Shown in pieces: positions 11,681 to 21,484 of a DNA stretch of 64,000 nucleotides. Source of the stretch: Paramacrobiotus metropolitanus. Taxonomy: Eukaryota > Tardigrada > Eutardigrada > Parachela > Macrobiotidae. Numbering within the stretch: position 1 is the stretch's first letter; the number at the start of each line of letters is the position of its first letter. The notes beneath the pieces are model-generated. The model made no database searches. It saw only the letters and a program-made list of their open reading frames with translations, and was not told the DNA's origin. The translations under genes were made by a program, and so were the position numbers. The stretch lies in the NCBI RefSeq assembly GCF_019649055.1, contig NW_026570374.1, positions 124,001 to 188,000 of the forward strand, written 5' to 3'.

Positions 11681-11730
11681 CTAGTAGACCCCGCGCAAAC
11701 TGCGCGGAACAAATCAGCTGTAAATAATTC
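11681..11730 (-). mobile_element. Helitron-type 3' terminus (minus orientation)
   Basis: Read on the minus strand, a hairpin CCGCGCAGTTTGCGCGG (11707-11691) is followed by GGTCTA and CTAG, and the next base is T. That is the Helitron 3' signature: a GC-rich hairpin about 10 bases before CTRR, inserted between A and T. The same terminus in plus orientation is at 28591-28617. The 5' TC end, somewhere to the right, was not located. Confidence 0.75.
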
Positions 11731-12570
11731 ACGTTATTTACAGGCTGCTAAGGTTTAAATTATGATTGAGATTTTTATAAGAAGAATACGGATCACAATT
11801 ACATATTCTATATTTTAATTTCGATTACGTGTCGCAACTTGCAAGTGTACTGATAAAATTACCTATACTTCTACGGTAGTATGGCTGACACCGCGCAAAG
11901 TGCTCAGAGGAATTCGGCTGCTGCCTGATGATAAATGCAATTAAAATAAAAATTACCGCATTTGCTAACTGAGTTGACTTCGCTGATAGAAACTAAGCTG
12001 TTATCGAATTAAGTTATTTTTTCCAGCGGTAAGTGGCAATCCCACACCAACTAACACTTAATTCTTAACTAACTTTAAAAGGGTAAATTATGAGTCTCGC
12101 AGAGCTGGCTGATAAACTGTAAGAAACAAAACTGCCAAACGATGTCTCACTTGATTGCTGCTCGTCCTGCTTAGCGAGCTCCGCTCGCGCAGCAGTTCCG
12201 CTTTGCCTTCTTTAAATATCCGTTTTTTTATTATTGATTTTTTAAAAATACCGTTTTTCGTCGGTATAATACGAATCTAATGAAACAGTGACATCGTAGA
12301 AAGGTTAATTTAAAACCCGCGCAAGTAAGGCAGTTACTTTAAGTCTTCGCTGATTGGTTGTGTTGGGGTTCCGTAGACTTTGTATGATAGGGTTTTTTAC
12401 AGTTTTCTCTCAAACGATGTTTGTTTTTTGAAACCCGAAAGATGCGGGCTCATCTACGAAATCAGCGCTATCGAATGATCCGTAAATGCTGAATATTGAT
12501 CCAGTCCAAATAAAAAATGTCTGAAAGAGGAAGCAAACATTTTAAAAAGAAAGCCGCTGGATTGCTGTAC
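11731..12570. other. Probable interior of a non-autonomous Helitron; otherwise featureless
   Basis: AT-rich DNA to the right of the Helitron terminus and up to the exon ending at 12571. It includes a weak copy of the GC-rich module near 12170-12215. No Rep/helicase coding sequence is visible. Confidence 0.4.
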
Positions 12571-13023
12571 TTTGGCTTCCTGGAGCGAATTGATGTAATC
12601 GTCCAACATTATTCTCAGCTCCAGAACATTCCGGACATTCCGGCGGGTAGAATCCTCCGGCGAATTCTCCGGCGAATCCTCCGCCAACATGTACAGCTTG
12701 AACTTTTCAATGAGAACCGCCACTCGGTTAACGAAGAACTGTGTAGTCCGTTCGGTTTTGTCTAAAATTTACAAAGACCACAATTTTTGTGCTTAAAAAT
12801 ATAAACATTGAGGAAAATGTATCCAAAAATTATTCAGAAAATAAAAAAAATATTACACTCTCACAAAAACCCATTGCCTTCTCTCCAGTCAACCATTTTG
12901 CATAGTTTTGACCGGCAACCGGCTCTCACCTTTACAGGCTGGATACTTTTGATCCACGAATTCTAGCACCGTTTTCGCGTTTTCTATCCACTGGTCGAAA
13001 TCCGAGATTTCTTCCCGAAACTC
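12571..13023 (-). CDS. PX gene, two helical N-terminal exons
   Basis: Exon 13023-12930 follows TTTTTGCAG and ends AAAG|GTGAGA. It encodes EFREEISDFDQWIENAKTVL. Exon 12761-12571 follows AATTTTAG and ends AAA|GTACAG. It encodes a helical stretch with an acidic SPENSPEDS loop (a short tandem of about 12 bases), then LELRIMLDDYINSLQEAK. Phases are 0, 1 and 0 and run on into the exon at 7771. The regular heptad-like pattern and the buried Trp suggest a spectrin-like or other three-helix fold, but I cannot name a family. Conservative alternative: a separate helical-repeat gene rather than the N-terminus of the PX protein. Confidence 0.6.
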
Positions 13024-13098
13024 CTGCAAAAATCATATTCATTACCCGGTCAGCATCAAGATTTTTTCTTGTGTCTTATTGTCTTATTTATTTTAAAT

Positions 13099-13247
13099 TA
13101 CTGTATTTAAACAAGTTTAAGAGCCACCAAATGGCGGAAGCCGTAAACAGTAACGCGCGCCTTCTTTGAAGTACAAAAAATCCGTCGGATATTCTGCGCA
13201 CACCCGGACTTCTTTGTGGCTCTTAAACTTGTGTACATACACTACAG
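13099..13247. mobile_element. Small MITE, family Z, copy 2
   Basis: Inverted arms CAAGTTTAAGAGCCAC (13110 onward) and GTGGCTCTTAAACTTG (about 13216-13231) enclose a GC-rich centre. The ends (TACTGTATTT and its counterpart) match the family of 9908-10053. Confidence 0.7.
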
Positions 13248-13559
13248 AGGGTTCGGGAGATTTGGGAGACAGCCTTTGTCTAGAGTTTTGAATTTCCTGC
13301 GTTGTCATTTTGTTTTTGCGGGTATTTTTGTGTGGTAAACTGAGCCCTGCCATTCTGGTTAACGCCAGATTGGCAGGGACAAGTCCTGAGCGCTTTTACG
13401 GTCGGGTTCTGCCAGCATCCGCCACTGGAGGCTCTCTAGTACCCGTGTAACATCTCACTTCGCCATACTCATCTGGTGGATCTGATTCGCTTTGTTCACC
13501 CGTCTCTCGTATCATGGAGTTGAATCGGTTCCTGAATTCAGCCCGCGGAGAAGACTTCG

Positions 13560-13935
13560 TCGGCCCTGTTGGCGGGAAGCTCGGTGTTTCTGAACGCTGT
13601 GCTCGATGTGATCTGGGGCGAGTATTAACCCAAAGCGCTTCGGCGCGTTTTCGCCGTTCAACCAGTGACCTAGTTGGTGCAGCGTTCGGGGCTCTGTGTT
13701 TTTTGTTTTCGGGGACGCATGGATGGTCATTCTGGAAGCTGTCGTTTCGCTCACATTGGACCGTGGAGTGGATCTCCCGAACCCTCTGGATGGGTGGATG
13801 GGACGTGGAGGTGTAAATTCGGAGTTTCTGTGTGTCATGCCCGATGGGGTCTGGGGCGAGTATTACCCCAAAGCGCTTCGGCGCGTTTTCGCCATTCAGC
13901 CAGTGATCTAGTTGGTGTGGCGTGTGGAAATTCTG
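13560..13935 (+). repeat. Direct repeat pair, spacing 238 bp
   Basis: About 110 bases around 13590-13690 recur at 13828-13928, sharing CTGGGGCGAGTATTA, CCAAAGCGCTTCGGCGCG and CTAGTTGGTG. This looks like a local tandem duplication. The overlapping open frames on both strands follow from its GC content and have no recognised product. Confidence 0.7.
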
Positions 13936-14144
13936 AGTTTTATGCTGATATTGTTTTGTCTGACTGTCTTTAGTGTTAGGTAGATTTATGAATCTTACAC
14001 GTTGTCTTTGTCATGCTATCATCGTACTTCACTGTACTTGTACTGTTGTTGAATTAAAATACGTATCAGTATACACTACAGAGACTTTAAACGGCGGACA
14101 ACTGAGAAGATTGATATTTTCTAGTTCTGACGCTAAAAAACGCT

Positions 14145-14322
14145 TACCTAGTAAATAAATTTTCATGACAGGCAAAGAAGTTTATGAACGTTTATGGATT
14201 CTCGTAGACATAGCATAGGATCCTCTTCAACGGCTCCTCGCACGAATCTTATGCTATGTCTACGAGAAACTACAAACGTTCATAACTTTCTTTGGCTGTC
14301 ATGAAAATTTACTTACTAGGTA
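14145..14322. mobile_element. Near-perfect palindromic MITE (178 bp)
   Basis: It starts TACCTAGTAAATAAATTTTC and ends with the inverse (CTTACTAGGTA). The arms of about 70-75 bases include GACAGGCAAAGAA and TCGTAGACATAGCATA and their complements, around a short unpaired centre. A TA target site is possible. Confidence 0.8.
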
Positions 14323-14558
14323 CCAAAACAATTCCAGACTTTTTTCTCCATGGTTTGGAATGTGAGTTCGTAGGTTCGGTTGAGATTTATGCGAGTGTGA
14401 ATGCCAACTTACTTTAACGTTAATGGATCTCTAGACTGCAAGTCTCACAAAAGGGAGGCAGAAATGGAATTCGCTAAGGCTTAGAATATTATTATGTAGG
14501 ACCATGGCGGTACTAAAGAAAAGGCGCGCGCCACTGGTGACGTCACAGTATGGCAAGG

Positions 14559-14650
14559 AGCCCGTTAGCGCAGTGCTTTAAGGCTCGTAGCGCGGGGGCT
14601 TCATAGACTGCTTTGATAACCGATCGATTTACTTTGATGCTTTTTTCATC
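14559..14650 (+). repeat. tRNA-derived SINE head (tRNA-Met-like)
   Basis: The segment GCCCGTTAGCGCAGT is almost the 5' half of an elongator tRNA-Met, including an A-box-like TTAGCGCAGT. A degraded B-box-like GATCGATTT and an oligo-T run follow about 50-75 bases on. The acceptor and anticodon stems do not fold into a working tRNA. An old SINE head fits best. Confidence 0.45.
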
Positions 14651-14759
14651 CAGGTCTCCTTTCTTTCGGAGTCGAGTTTCGATGACAAATTAAAAACTCG
14701 GGGCTATAAACTATAACTTATAATTAAACTATAACTTATAAACACAGAAGTTTCCTTCC

Positions 14760-15050
14760 AGTGAAACGTTCCGGATGAACTTGGCTGCTTCCTGCTTGGC
14801 GGGGTTTTTGGTGGTTTATTTGAGGCAATGGTGAGGGGGTCGGTTCTGCAGTGGTGGATTCTCGACTTCTCCCGTAGACTCAGCTTGTCACATTTTTACT
14901 ACGTTTTGTAAAACTGAAACTGTTTGTCTCAAATCTGACTTCTGATGGCTCTGCTACGCAATAAGAGCTATCGAAGGATACGAAGACATCGAAGTTTGCT
15001 CCAATGTGTCGCTGGGACCGACTCCCCGCAATTGAATTTTGAGCACTCAT
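14760..15050 (-). repeat. Dispersed repeat family D, copy 2
   Basis: It carries CAGTGGTGGATTCTC, a segment resembling CTATCGAANGATACG, and a TTTGTCTCAAA region in the order and orientation of the copy at 16650-16960, and in inverse order relative to 8720-9210 and 26590-27130. Confidence 0.65.
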
Positions 15051-15057
15051 TATTCTT

Positions 15058-15356
15058 TTAGTACAAGGCAAGCGGCATCTCTTTCCCCTCTCTTTCGTAC
15101 CGTTTATCTCTTTCCCCGGCTGCATCGCTGCCGTGTGTGAGCGCACACGTGACACATTTCATTCAGCTATTTCACATCTAAACCGGTTTTGCGGCTGCGG
15201 CAGATTCCGCAGCCAATGCTGTGCACAGATAAGAGCGAATCAAAGCTTCACGTGTGCGCTCACACACGGCAGCGATGCAGCCGGCCCTAAGCCGGGGAAA
15301 GAGATAAACGGTACTCGTACTAAAGGGAGGGAAAAGAGATGGCGTTTGCCTTGTAC
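15058..15356. repeat. Inverted repeat, arms about 95 bp
   Basis: The left arm, about 15058-15152, contains ATCTCTTTCCCC and GCCGTGTGTGAGCGCACACG. The right arm, 15249-15356, is its inverse with a few differences. The loop is about 100 bp. Probably a small foldback element. Confidence 0.75.
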
Positions 15357-16049
15357 TTGTAATATAATATATATAATAAGAGAGCCCGCGCAGAATAAAT
15401 AAAAGGAGAATAATTCAAAGCAAAAAAAAATAATTTTTACTTCTATAGATCTTCCTTCACTTCTATAGTATGTAATGTCACTATGTATTTTATGAGGAAA
15501 TTATAGAATTAGCATGTTGCTGTTATTATAATGTTACCGGACTGCCAGGACAACCCTATAATTATAGACCACTGCATATTAAATTTTTCAAAGTTTCTTC
15601 CCGGAAATGGGCCGGTTATCGGTTTAGTTTTGCAGGACGAATGTTTCGCACCATACCAGTAGATAACTGATTAACTATCACTCAAAATTTTATTTGCCCA
15701 GTTGCAAATTATATCTCAGTAATTTAAACACAACTTATGCTACCTGGTCATTTTTACCATCGCGATTCGCGCGGTCAGCCGCGCTGTTTCGAAACTCAAT
15801 GTACAACGTATTAGCCTGCAGTTGCAGACTTGCAGTCTAGAGATCCTGACCGAGTCCGAATCATACACTGACAATCAAATTATCAAAATTTCCCGATCTT
15901 TAATTAGTTTTCTGTTGCTTTGTATTCATTAAACAATCCATGTTACAAAGTAAATTACTTTTACAAAAAATAATTAGCCATTTTAAAATATTATGATATT
16001 TCTTTCATCGCCCGTTTATTCGGAAATGTGAAGCAGGTTGCCTCGCTTG
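15357..16049. other. Intron sequence without recognised feature
   Basis: AT-rich DNA with no open frame or repeat that I can define. Confidence 0.4.
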
Positions 16050-16097
16050 CCCTCCGCTCGCGCCGCAGCTCGGCGTCGCCTGCGGCTCCGCCTTCTA
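16050..16097 (+). repeat. GC-rich module M, copy 2
   Basis: It contains CTCCGCTCGCGCCGCAGCTC and GCGTCGCCTGCGGCTCC, almost identical to 9828-9880. The two halves are self-complementary. Confidence 0.7.
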
Positions 16098-16649
16098 TGA
16101 AAAACTGAAGAAATTATTTCAAGTTTCGCAAAATCTCGCTCTCAAGAATAATTCATAGCACCCTGAATGACGCGCCTAACGACAGTCGAAAGCAATCACT
16201 TAAATAAAAAACTTGTTAGTTATACAGCTCTGCTGCAGTTAATACAAATTAACTAAATTACGCTCATGTGGAATATGCACCTGCCAGCATGCTGTCCCTA
16301 AATTCTAAACATGCAGTACCACTTTTCTCGGATATTTTCCACAGAAAACAAATTACCTAACTCGCATCTTGCCCGCGAGTCGTAACTCGCAAATCGTCGC
16401 AAATTTTTGTCTTCAACGGCATATCAGTAGCATTGCCAACCGCCCGTGGAACGTTGCAACTTCAACTGGTCAAACCACTGCGAATACTGTAGCAGCTTTT
16501 TCAGAAACAGTTTTGAGCAAAGTTTCGCAGACATTGTTGTCGCAGACATTATCAGGTCATCAGTCTTCTTTTTTAAGCAATCTTACTTTTTCTGAAGCCA
16601 TTTGTTGATAAAAATTTATAATTTAATTCAAGAATCAAGACTACAGAAT

Positions 16650-16980
16650 CGTACGTGGTCATGATTAGAAGTTCCCAGCAAAGCTGGCCAAAACGCGTTT
16701 TAGCTGTCGAAAGAGTGGTGGGGTGGACAGCTTTGCAGTGTTGGATTCTCAGCTTTTCTCATTGGCTTCTATGTTAAAGTTTTCAAGTTTTCTTTCAATA
16801 GTTTGTTTTTCTCAAAAAACTGAGTTGTGATGGCAAATCTACCCACTAAAGGCTATCGAATGATACGTAGACATAGAAGTTTGATTCAGTGGATCGGGAT
16901 GGCGAACTCGACAGAGTAGGAATTTCGTTGAGGCTTACGCGATTATTATATTATAGTGATGATGATGATGATGATAAAGG
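16650..16980 (-). repeat. Dispersed repeat family D, copy 3, ending in a GAT microsatellite
   Basis: It aligns in reverse with 26600-26830 (AAAAGCTRAGAA, CTATCGAATGATAC, CTTACGCG) and in the same orientation with 14760-15050. It is followed by a (GAT)n run at about 16957-16976. Confidence 0.7.
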
Positions 16981-17047
16981 AAAGGAATAGATGGCAACCA
17001 AACGACCGCACGAGTAGCTACAGAAAGGAAATATTTTTGGAACTTAC

Positions 17048-17176
17048 CGGTGCGTTATTAGAGGCTAAAGGCTCGTCGCGTTCACGCTCCTTGGAACCGG
17101 CGTTGGAGTCGTGGTCATCATCCCCGCTTTGAGTCCCCGCAGTTTCGCGGCCGCTCCACCTATCCGTTGCGCTCAT
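17048..17176 (-). CDS. Probable first coding exon of the PX gene
   Basis: An ATG at 17176 opens 43 codons (MSATDRWSGRETAGTQSG, then an acidic/basic low-complexity stretch) ending exactly at a strong donor CACCG|GTAAGTT, phase 0. The next recognised exon (13023) begins in phase 0. The polar, charged, disordered composition suits the N-terminus of a sorting nexin-type protein. Assignment to the same gene rests on strand, phase and absence of another downstream candidate, so it is tentative. A 38-bp tandem repeat with hairpin potential lies just upstream of the ATG. Confidence 0.5.
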
Positions 17177-17192
17177 CTTCGGATGGATGTTT

Positions 17193-17344
17193 CTGGAGAT
17201 CCCTGATGAAAGGGATCTTCGCAGCAAATCCTGGAGATCCCTGATTAAAGGGATCTTCGCAGCAAATCCTGGAGATCCCTGATGAAAGGGATTTTCGCAG
17301 CAAATCCTGGAGATCCCTGATGAAAGGGATCTTCGCAGCAAAAA
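17193..17344. repeat. Tandem repeat, four copies of 38 bp
   Basis: Units start at 17193, 17231, 17269 and 17307. Each contains GATCCCTGATGAAAGGGATC, an imperfect 7-bp-stem palindrome, followed by TTCGCAGCAAAT. Copies differ by single bases only. It lies in what would be the 5' leader or promoter of the minus-strand gene starting at 17176. Confidence 0.9.
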
Positions 17345-17749
17345 CCCGATCCAAAGCGAGTGCCAGCGGACAGTGTGATTCGGGCAGGAAGGCGAAGGGA
17401 TCTCCTGTCGGACAAAGCGGCTGATAAACAATAGGCCAGTACGATACTAATATGATAAATAAAATCCTTCCTACTTTAGACAACGACGAGGGATAATTTC
17501 AGGGGATAACATTCGCTGAGCAGGACAGATTTCAAAGAAGACAGGCAAAGAAGATTCCGAAAGGAGAAAAAATATGCGCTAAATTGCAGAATTAGTACAC
17601 GAGTGCACTGAAAGCTGCTGTGCGATTGAGTACCCAAACTGCGCGAGTCGCATCCGTGTAGAAAAATGCGAAATAGAAGATTACGCAACCAAACAGAAGC
17701 AAAGTAAAGCCATGCATTGTTTTAACGAGTGCAGATGTACGTACTGAGT
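17345..17749. other. Intergenic region between divergent genes, no firm gene
   Basis: This separates the putative minus-strand first exon from the second duplicated block. A minus-strand frame from 17714 begins with a hydrophobic signal-like stretch (MHGFTLLLFGCVIFYFAFF) but has no recognisable body. Confidence 0.35.
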
Positions 17750-18349
17750 ACACCACAACTGTATTAATGACAGTACAATATCCTTGTAAGATTTTGTTGC
17801 ACTGAATAGATGCGGCGTAACGTAAATGATCAAATGAAAAAAACACTCCACAGTCTCCACTTACAAAAGTGCACAGGAATTCTGAATTATTAAGTCGTAG
17901 CAGTCACCGTCACTACACCCTGTCACCCAGTATAAATAATTACTTAAACGAACGCTCGGGCCATTCAGAATCTCCGATATGTAGACCGGAAGCTCCCCGT
18001 TCAATCGCGGCATTGTCAGGAAAAGATCCGTCGAAAGAGAAGCGAGGCGCGGGCAACGGTTCATCTACGCCATTGCCAGCGGATATGTTGTGGAATATTG
18101 AATTCCAACATGGAAACATGCCTTCTAACCTGGGAACAGCGCCAGTTTCGGCTAATTTCAAACCAAGTATTCTCTGCTTCGGCCGCTTGTTACAGTTGTT
18201 TGTCAGTGGCGTGTACGGTGTAATGACTAATGAGTATTTTGGTAAGATTTTTGTCGGGAAAAAGTATACACGCCGTAGTTTTTCTGTTAACTTCAATACT
18301 GTAATTTTAAAAAATCACCGAATTCGAAGTGACCTAGAATTATAAGCAT
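17750..18349. repeat. Segmental duplication, upstream block, copy 2
   Basis: Equivalent to 1-600. The left edge here follows GTACGTACTGAGT. Whether copy 1 extends further left cannot be seen. The right edge is at 18349. Confidence 0.9.
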
Positions 18350-18603
18350 ACGGCGATGTTGACTTTAAACTTTATTACGGAGCGGTTAGTGACTAGAGGG
18401 AAAAAGTACAGTCCGAGAGAACAAGACTAGTAATGATAATAATGTGTGTTCAATGTAAGCATAAGAGTATTTATATCTTCGTGGTTTGTGCGGCGGCAGC
18501 AGAGGCGTACGATGTGTAGTCGTATTCCATCCAGCGGCGTACATCATGTCGACATATTATCATATTGGCATAACAGCATACACAGTGTACACGATTGTAA
18601 CAG
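18350..18603. other. Copy-specific segment replacing the 5' exon of copy 1
   Basis: These 254 bases have no similarity to 601-1132, the corresponding part of copy 1. They end in a pyrimidine-poor but GT-AG-compatible acceptor (TTGTAACAG) exactly where homology to copy 1 resumes. Confidence 0.6.
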
Positions 18604-20154
18604 CTGAGATCGGCAAACGTAAGCGCGAGGAATCCAAGAATACCGACGATAATTCTAATGCAGGCATCTGCGAGCTGCTGATGGAGTTGGCTGAATACGA
18701 GAAAGTTGCCAGCGGCGAGCAGTATAAATACCTCGCGTACCGTAAAGCAGCGCAGACGCTGGCTGAACAGAAAACCCGTATCAAAAGTGGCGCTGAAGCG
18801 CAGAAGCTGCCAGGAATTGGGGAAAGCATTGCAGGCAAGATTGATGAGTTTCTGAAGACGGGCAAGATGGAAAAAGTAAAGGAGGCTCGCGACGACGACA
18901 CAGCCAAGATACTGGCGGATTTGGCGCGGGTGCCCGGGATTGGCCATGCTCGGGCCAAGGAACTGTACGATCAAGGCATTAGAAGCATCGAGGATCTCAA
19001 GAAGCATCCGGACCTTCTGCCCGAACAACTGCAGAAGCCCGTAAAGAATTTGGACGCTATTGAGTCTCCCATAAACAAACAACAGGCGGACAAAATCAAG
19101 AAGTATCTGGAACAGCAACTAAAGGTACGCTTTAATGTCAATTTGCCATGCCTGCATTTTTTAAAACATGGTTATCTGAAACTACTGCAAATTTGATTTT
19201 ACTTTTTAACAGAATTTGGAGACAGCAAGCATTCGCTTTGTCCCGATTTTTGTTACAAACGGGAATAGATATTGCAAGATTATAACATTAAAACTTTTAA
19301 TGCTGTATATTTTGTTTGCTTGTACAGATGGCAGAAATTTTCTATGGCAGTTTATTTAGTACTGCTGTGAAAGATATTTTATTAGTGTATTTTTCAAAAT
19401 GTCACTCAGTATTTTTTGAGAATTCTGTACCTGCTTTAATTTCCAAATATTCGTGCAGAAAGGATTTCATCATTGTTCTTTTACGGTTTTTAAAATAAAT
19501 TAGCAACTGTAAATAAATTTTTTTTGTTTTTAGGGTTTGGATGGTCGGTTCAAGGTGACACTGTGTGGCGCCTGCGGCCGTCATGAGGCTACTGTGCTGG
19601 AATTGGTTGCTGTCATCACTCATAGTGCTTCCGAAGAGAAAACGAAGGATTTGCTGCACGAACTAACCGAGAAGCTGAAACATTCCGGTTTTCTTCCGGA
19701 GACCATGACCGAAGGTAACCATCGCGTTAAAGGCATTTGCCAGTTGCCGGCTGCCCACTCTCCGAAGAAACCTGAACGCAGCAGTCCTCAACGCAGCAGT
19801 CCTCGCAAAAAAGCGAAAAAGGAGGATGACGTATCTGCGGCGGATGAGGAAAAGCATGGTGAACAGCACATGTTGCTGCTGTGCATGTATCCCGACAGCC
19901 AGGAAGCTGCGGTGGTGCTGCATTGGACGGGCATTGATGTCTTTGTGCAGGAGATGAGCTCCAGAGCCAAATCAAAGGGATTCTTGTTGAATGAGTTCGG
20001 GTTTGTTGAATGAGTGTTTGTTGATTCTTGTTGACTGTACCGGCATCGGGGAAGTGGCGACAAAGCGGACAATGCCGCCAAAGTGGACAGTGAGGAGGAT
20101 ATCTTCAAAGAGCTGGACATAGAGTATGTGAAACCGGAAGATCGGAACGTGTAG
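18604..20154 (+). CDS. Polb: DNA polymerase beta-like protein, catalytic aspartates lost
   Basis: Exons: 18604-19124 (lyase and HhH domains), 19534-20000 (palm), and probably 20091-20154. A 90-base GT-AG intron (20001-20090) restores the ending SEEDIFKELDIEY, which matches the polymerase beta C-terminus (spliced, the codon before EEDIF is Gly). The lyase lysine is kept. The palm aligns without gaps through CGACGRHEATVLELVAVITH against the CGSFRR...GDMDVLLTH block. The metal ligands corresponding to human Asp190, Asp192 and Asp256 become Glu, Val and Leu. Other palm landmarks remain (GICQLP, WTGIDVF, KGFLLNEFG), as does an added Ser/Lys insert. Nucleotide addition should be impossible, while 5'-dRP lyase or scaffold activity could persist. 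The start codon is unsure because the 5' exon of copy 1 is absent; ATG 18486 reads through but may not be real. Confidence 0.8.
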
Positions 20155-20725
20155 ATAATCACTGATCGGTGAGCTGTTTCTGTCGTTTTCGAAGCTAGTG
20201 GTCTGGCTTTAACCGCATTTCCGTTTTTTGATCTGTAACTGTACCGGAGCTCCGGAGTTTAAATCGTATGACATAGGAATGGATAATTGTCTTGTGCATT
20301 ATCCTGTATTTTGGTTTAAGACAGATAGATGCAACGTGTATTATGTGTATGTTCCATCTTTCCCTTAAATTCTTTTAGCGTTTAGAAGCGTTCGCTGTTC
20401 GGCTGTTTTGCATAGTTCTGCCTTTTGCAGTTGTTTTTCGAACATTGTCTTTTCGCTATAAACCGGAATGAATTCTTAATCGAGACATTGACTTCCGGAA
20501 AGAAATATCTGGAAGATAGCACAAGTAGATTGAATAACCTTCTCGTTTAGCTGAAAACCTTCAGAATTCACTCAGTTGGTTGCAGCCGGGAAGAGTTACG
20601 AGTACAACTGACTCGGATTACGAGCGCTGTAAAGAATGCGCCCGCAACCGTACCGTACTGCCGATCGAGATGAGTGCTGTAGAAGTACTAGAAATAAACA
20701 TACCGCATAGAATGTCCAAGTTAGG
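20155..20725. other. 3' flank of the polymerase-like gene
   Basis: AT-rich DNA with no open frame or repeat. It probably contains the 3' UTR and poly(A) site. Confidence 0.4.
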
Positions 20726-21484
20726 ACATTAAGTGGTTCCATAGGAATGAACCCATAGGCTAGGACACGAGTGGTTCACCAGGTTCTGAACCAATGGAAT
20801 AAGATAAACCTATGGCACCACATGGAACCACCGTGAAACTACAAGTGAACCAGGTATACTCCTACATGCCGACACGCTGTCACACTACCGCTTTACCCCT
20901 TGAACCAAGTGAACCTATGGAACCACATGGAACCTCCGTGAAACCACAAGTGAACCAAGTACACTCTCACTTGCTCACACGCTGTCACACTACCGCTCTG
21001 CCCCTTGAACCAGGTGAACCTATTGAACCACTTGGAACCTCCGTGGAACCACAAGTGAACCAAGTACGCTCTCACTTGCTCACACGCTGTCACACTACCG
21101 CTCTGCCCCTTGAACCAGGTGAACCTATGGCACCACATGGAACCACCGTGAAACTACAAGTGAACCAGGTATACTCCTACATGCCGACACGCTGTCACAC
21201 TACCGCTTTACCCCTTGAACCAAGTGAACCTATGGAACCACATGGAACCTCCGTGAAACCACAAGTGAACCAAGTACACTCTCACTTGCTCACACGCTGT
21301 CACACTACCGCTTTACCCCTTGAACCAAGTGAACCTATGGAACCACATGGAACCTCCGTGAAACCACAAGTGAACCAAGTACGCTCTCACTTGCTCACAC
21401 GCTGTCACACTACCGCTCTGCCCCTTGAACCAGGTGAACCTATTGAACCACTTGGAACCTCCTTGGAACCACAAGTGAACCAGC
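20726..21484 (+). repeat. 105-bp tandem repeat array, open reading frame throughout
   Basis: The marker CCCCTTGAAC recurs at 20896, 21001, 21106, 21211, 21316 and 21421, so the period is exactly 105 bases (35 codons) with no indel. Unit types follow A-B-C-A-B-B-C order, a partial 315-bp higher-order repeat. The frame stays open, giving Pro/Glu/His-rich units (for example TRCHTTALPLEP). A degenerate GGTTC/GAACC leader lies at 20726-20810. The array runs without a break into a retrotransposon pol fragment. It is either a satellite-like expansion or a fusion formed at insertion. Confidence 0.9.

Noticed and set aside
17193-17344. Coding repeats of a minus-strand protein
   Set aside because: Open frames exist on both strands only because the 38-bp units lack stops. 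The period is not a multiple of three, so no peptide repeat is preserved.
20001-20090. Frameshift near the C-terminus of the polymerase-like gene
   Set aside because: The reading frame stops at 20011, but a 90-base GT-AG intron joins the conserved C-terminal motif in phase, so a frameshift is not needed.
20812-21484. CRISPR-like array
   Set aside because: The 105-bp units are contiguous tandem repeats without unique spacers, in eukaryotic DNA and in an open frame.
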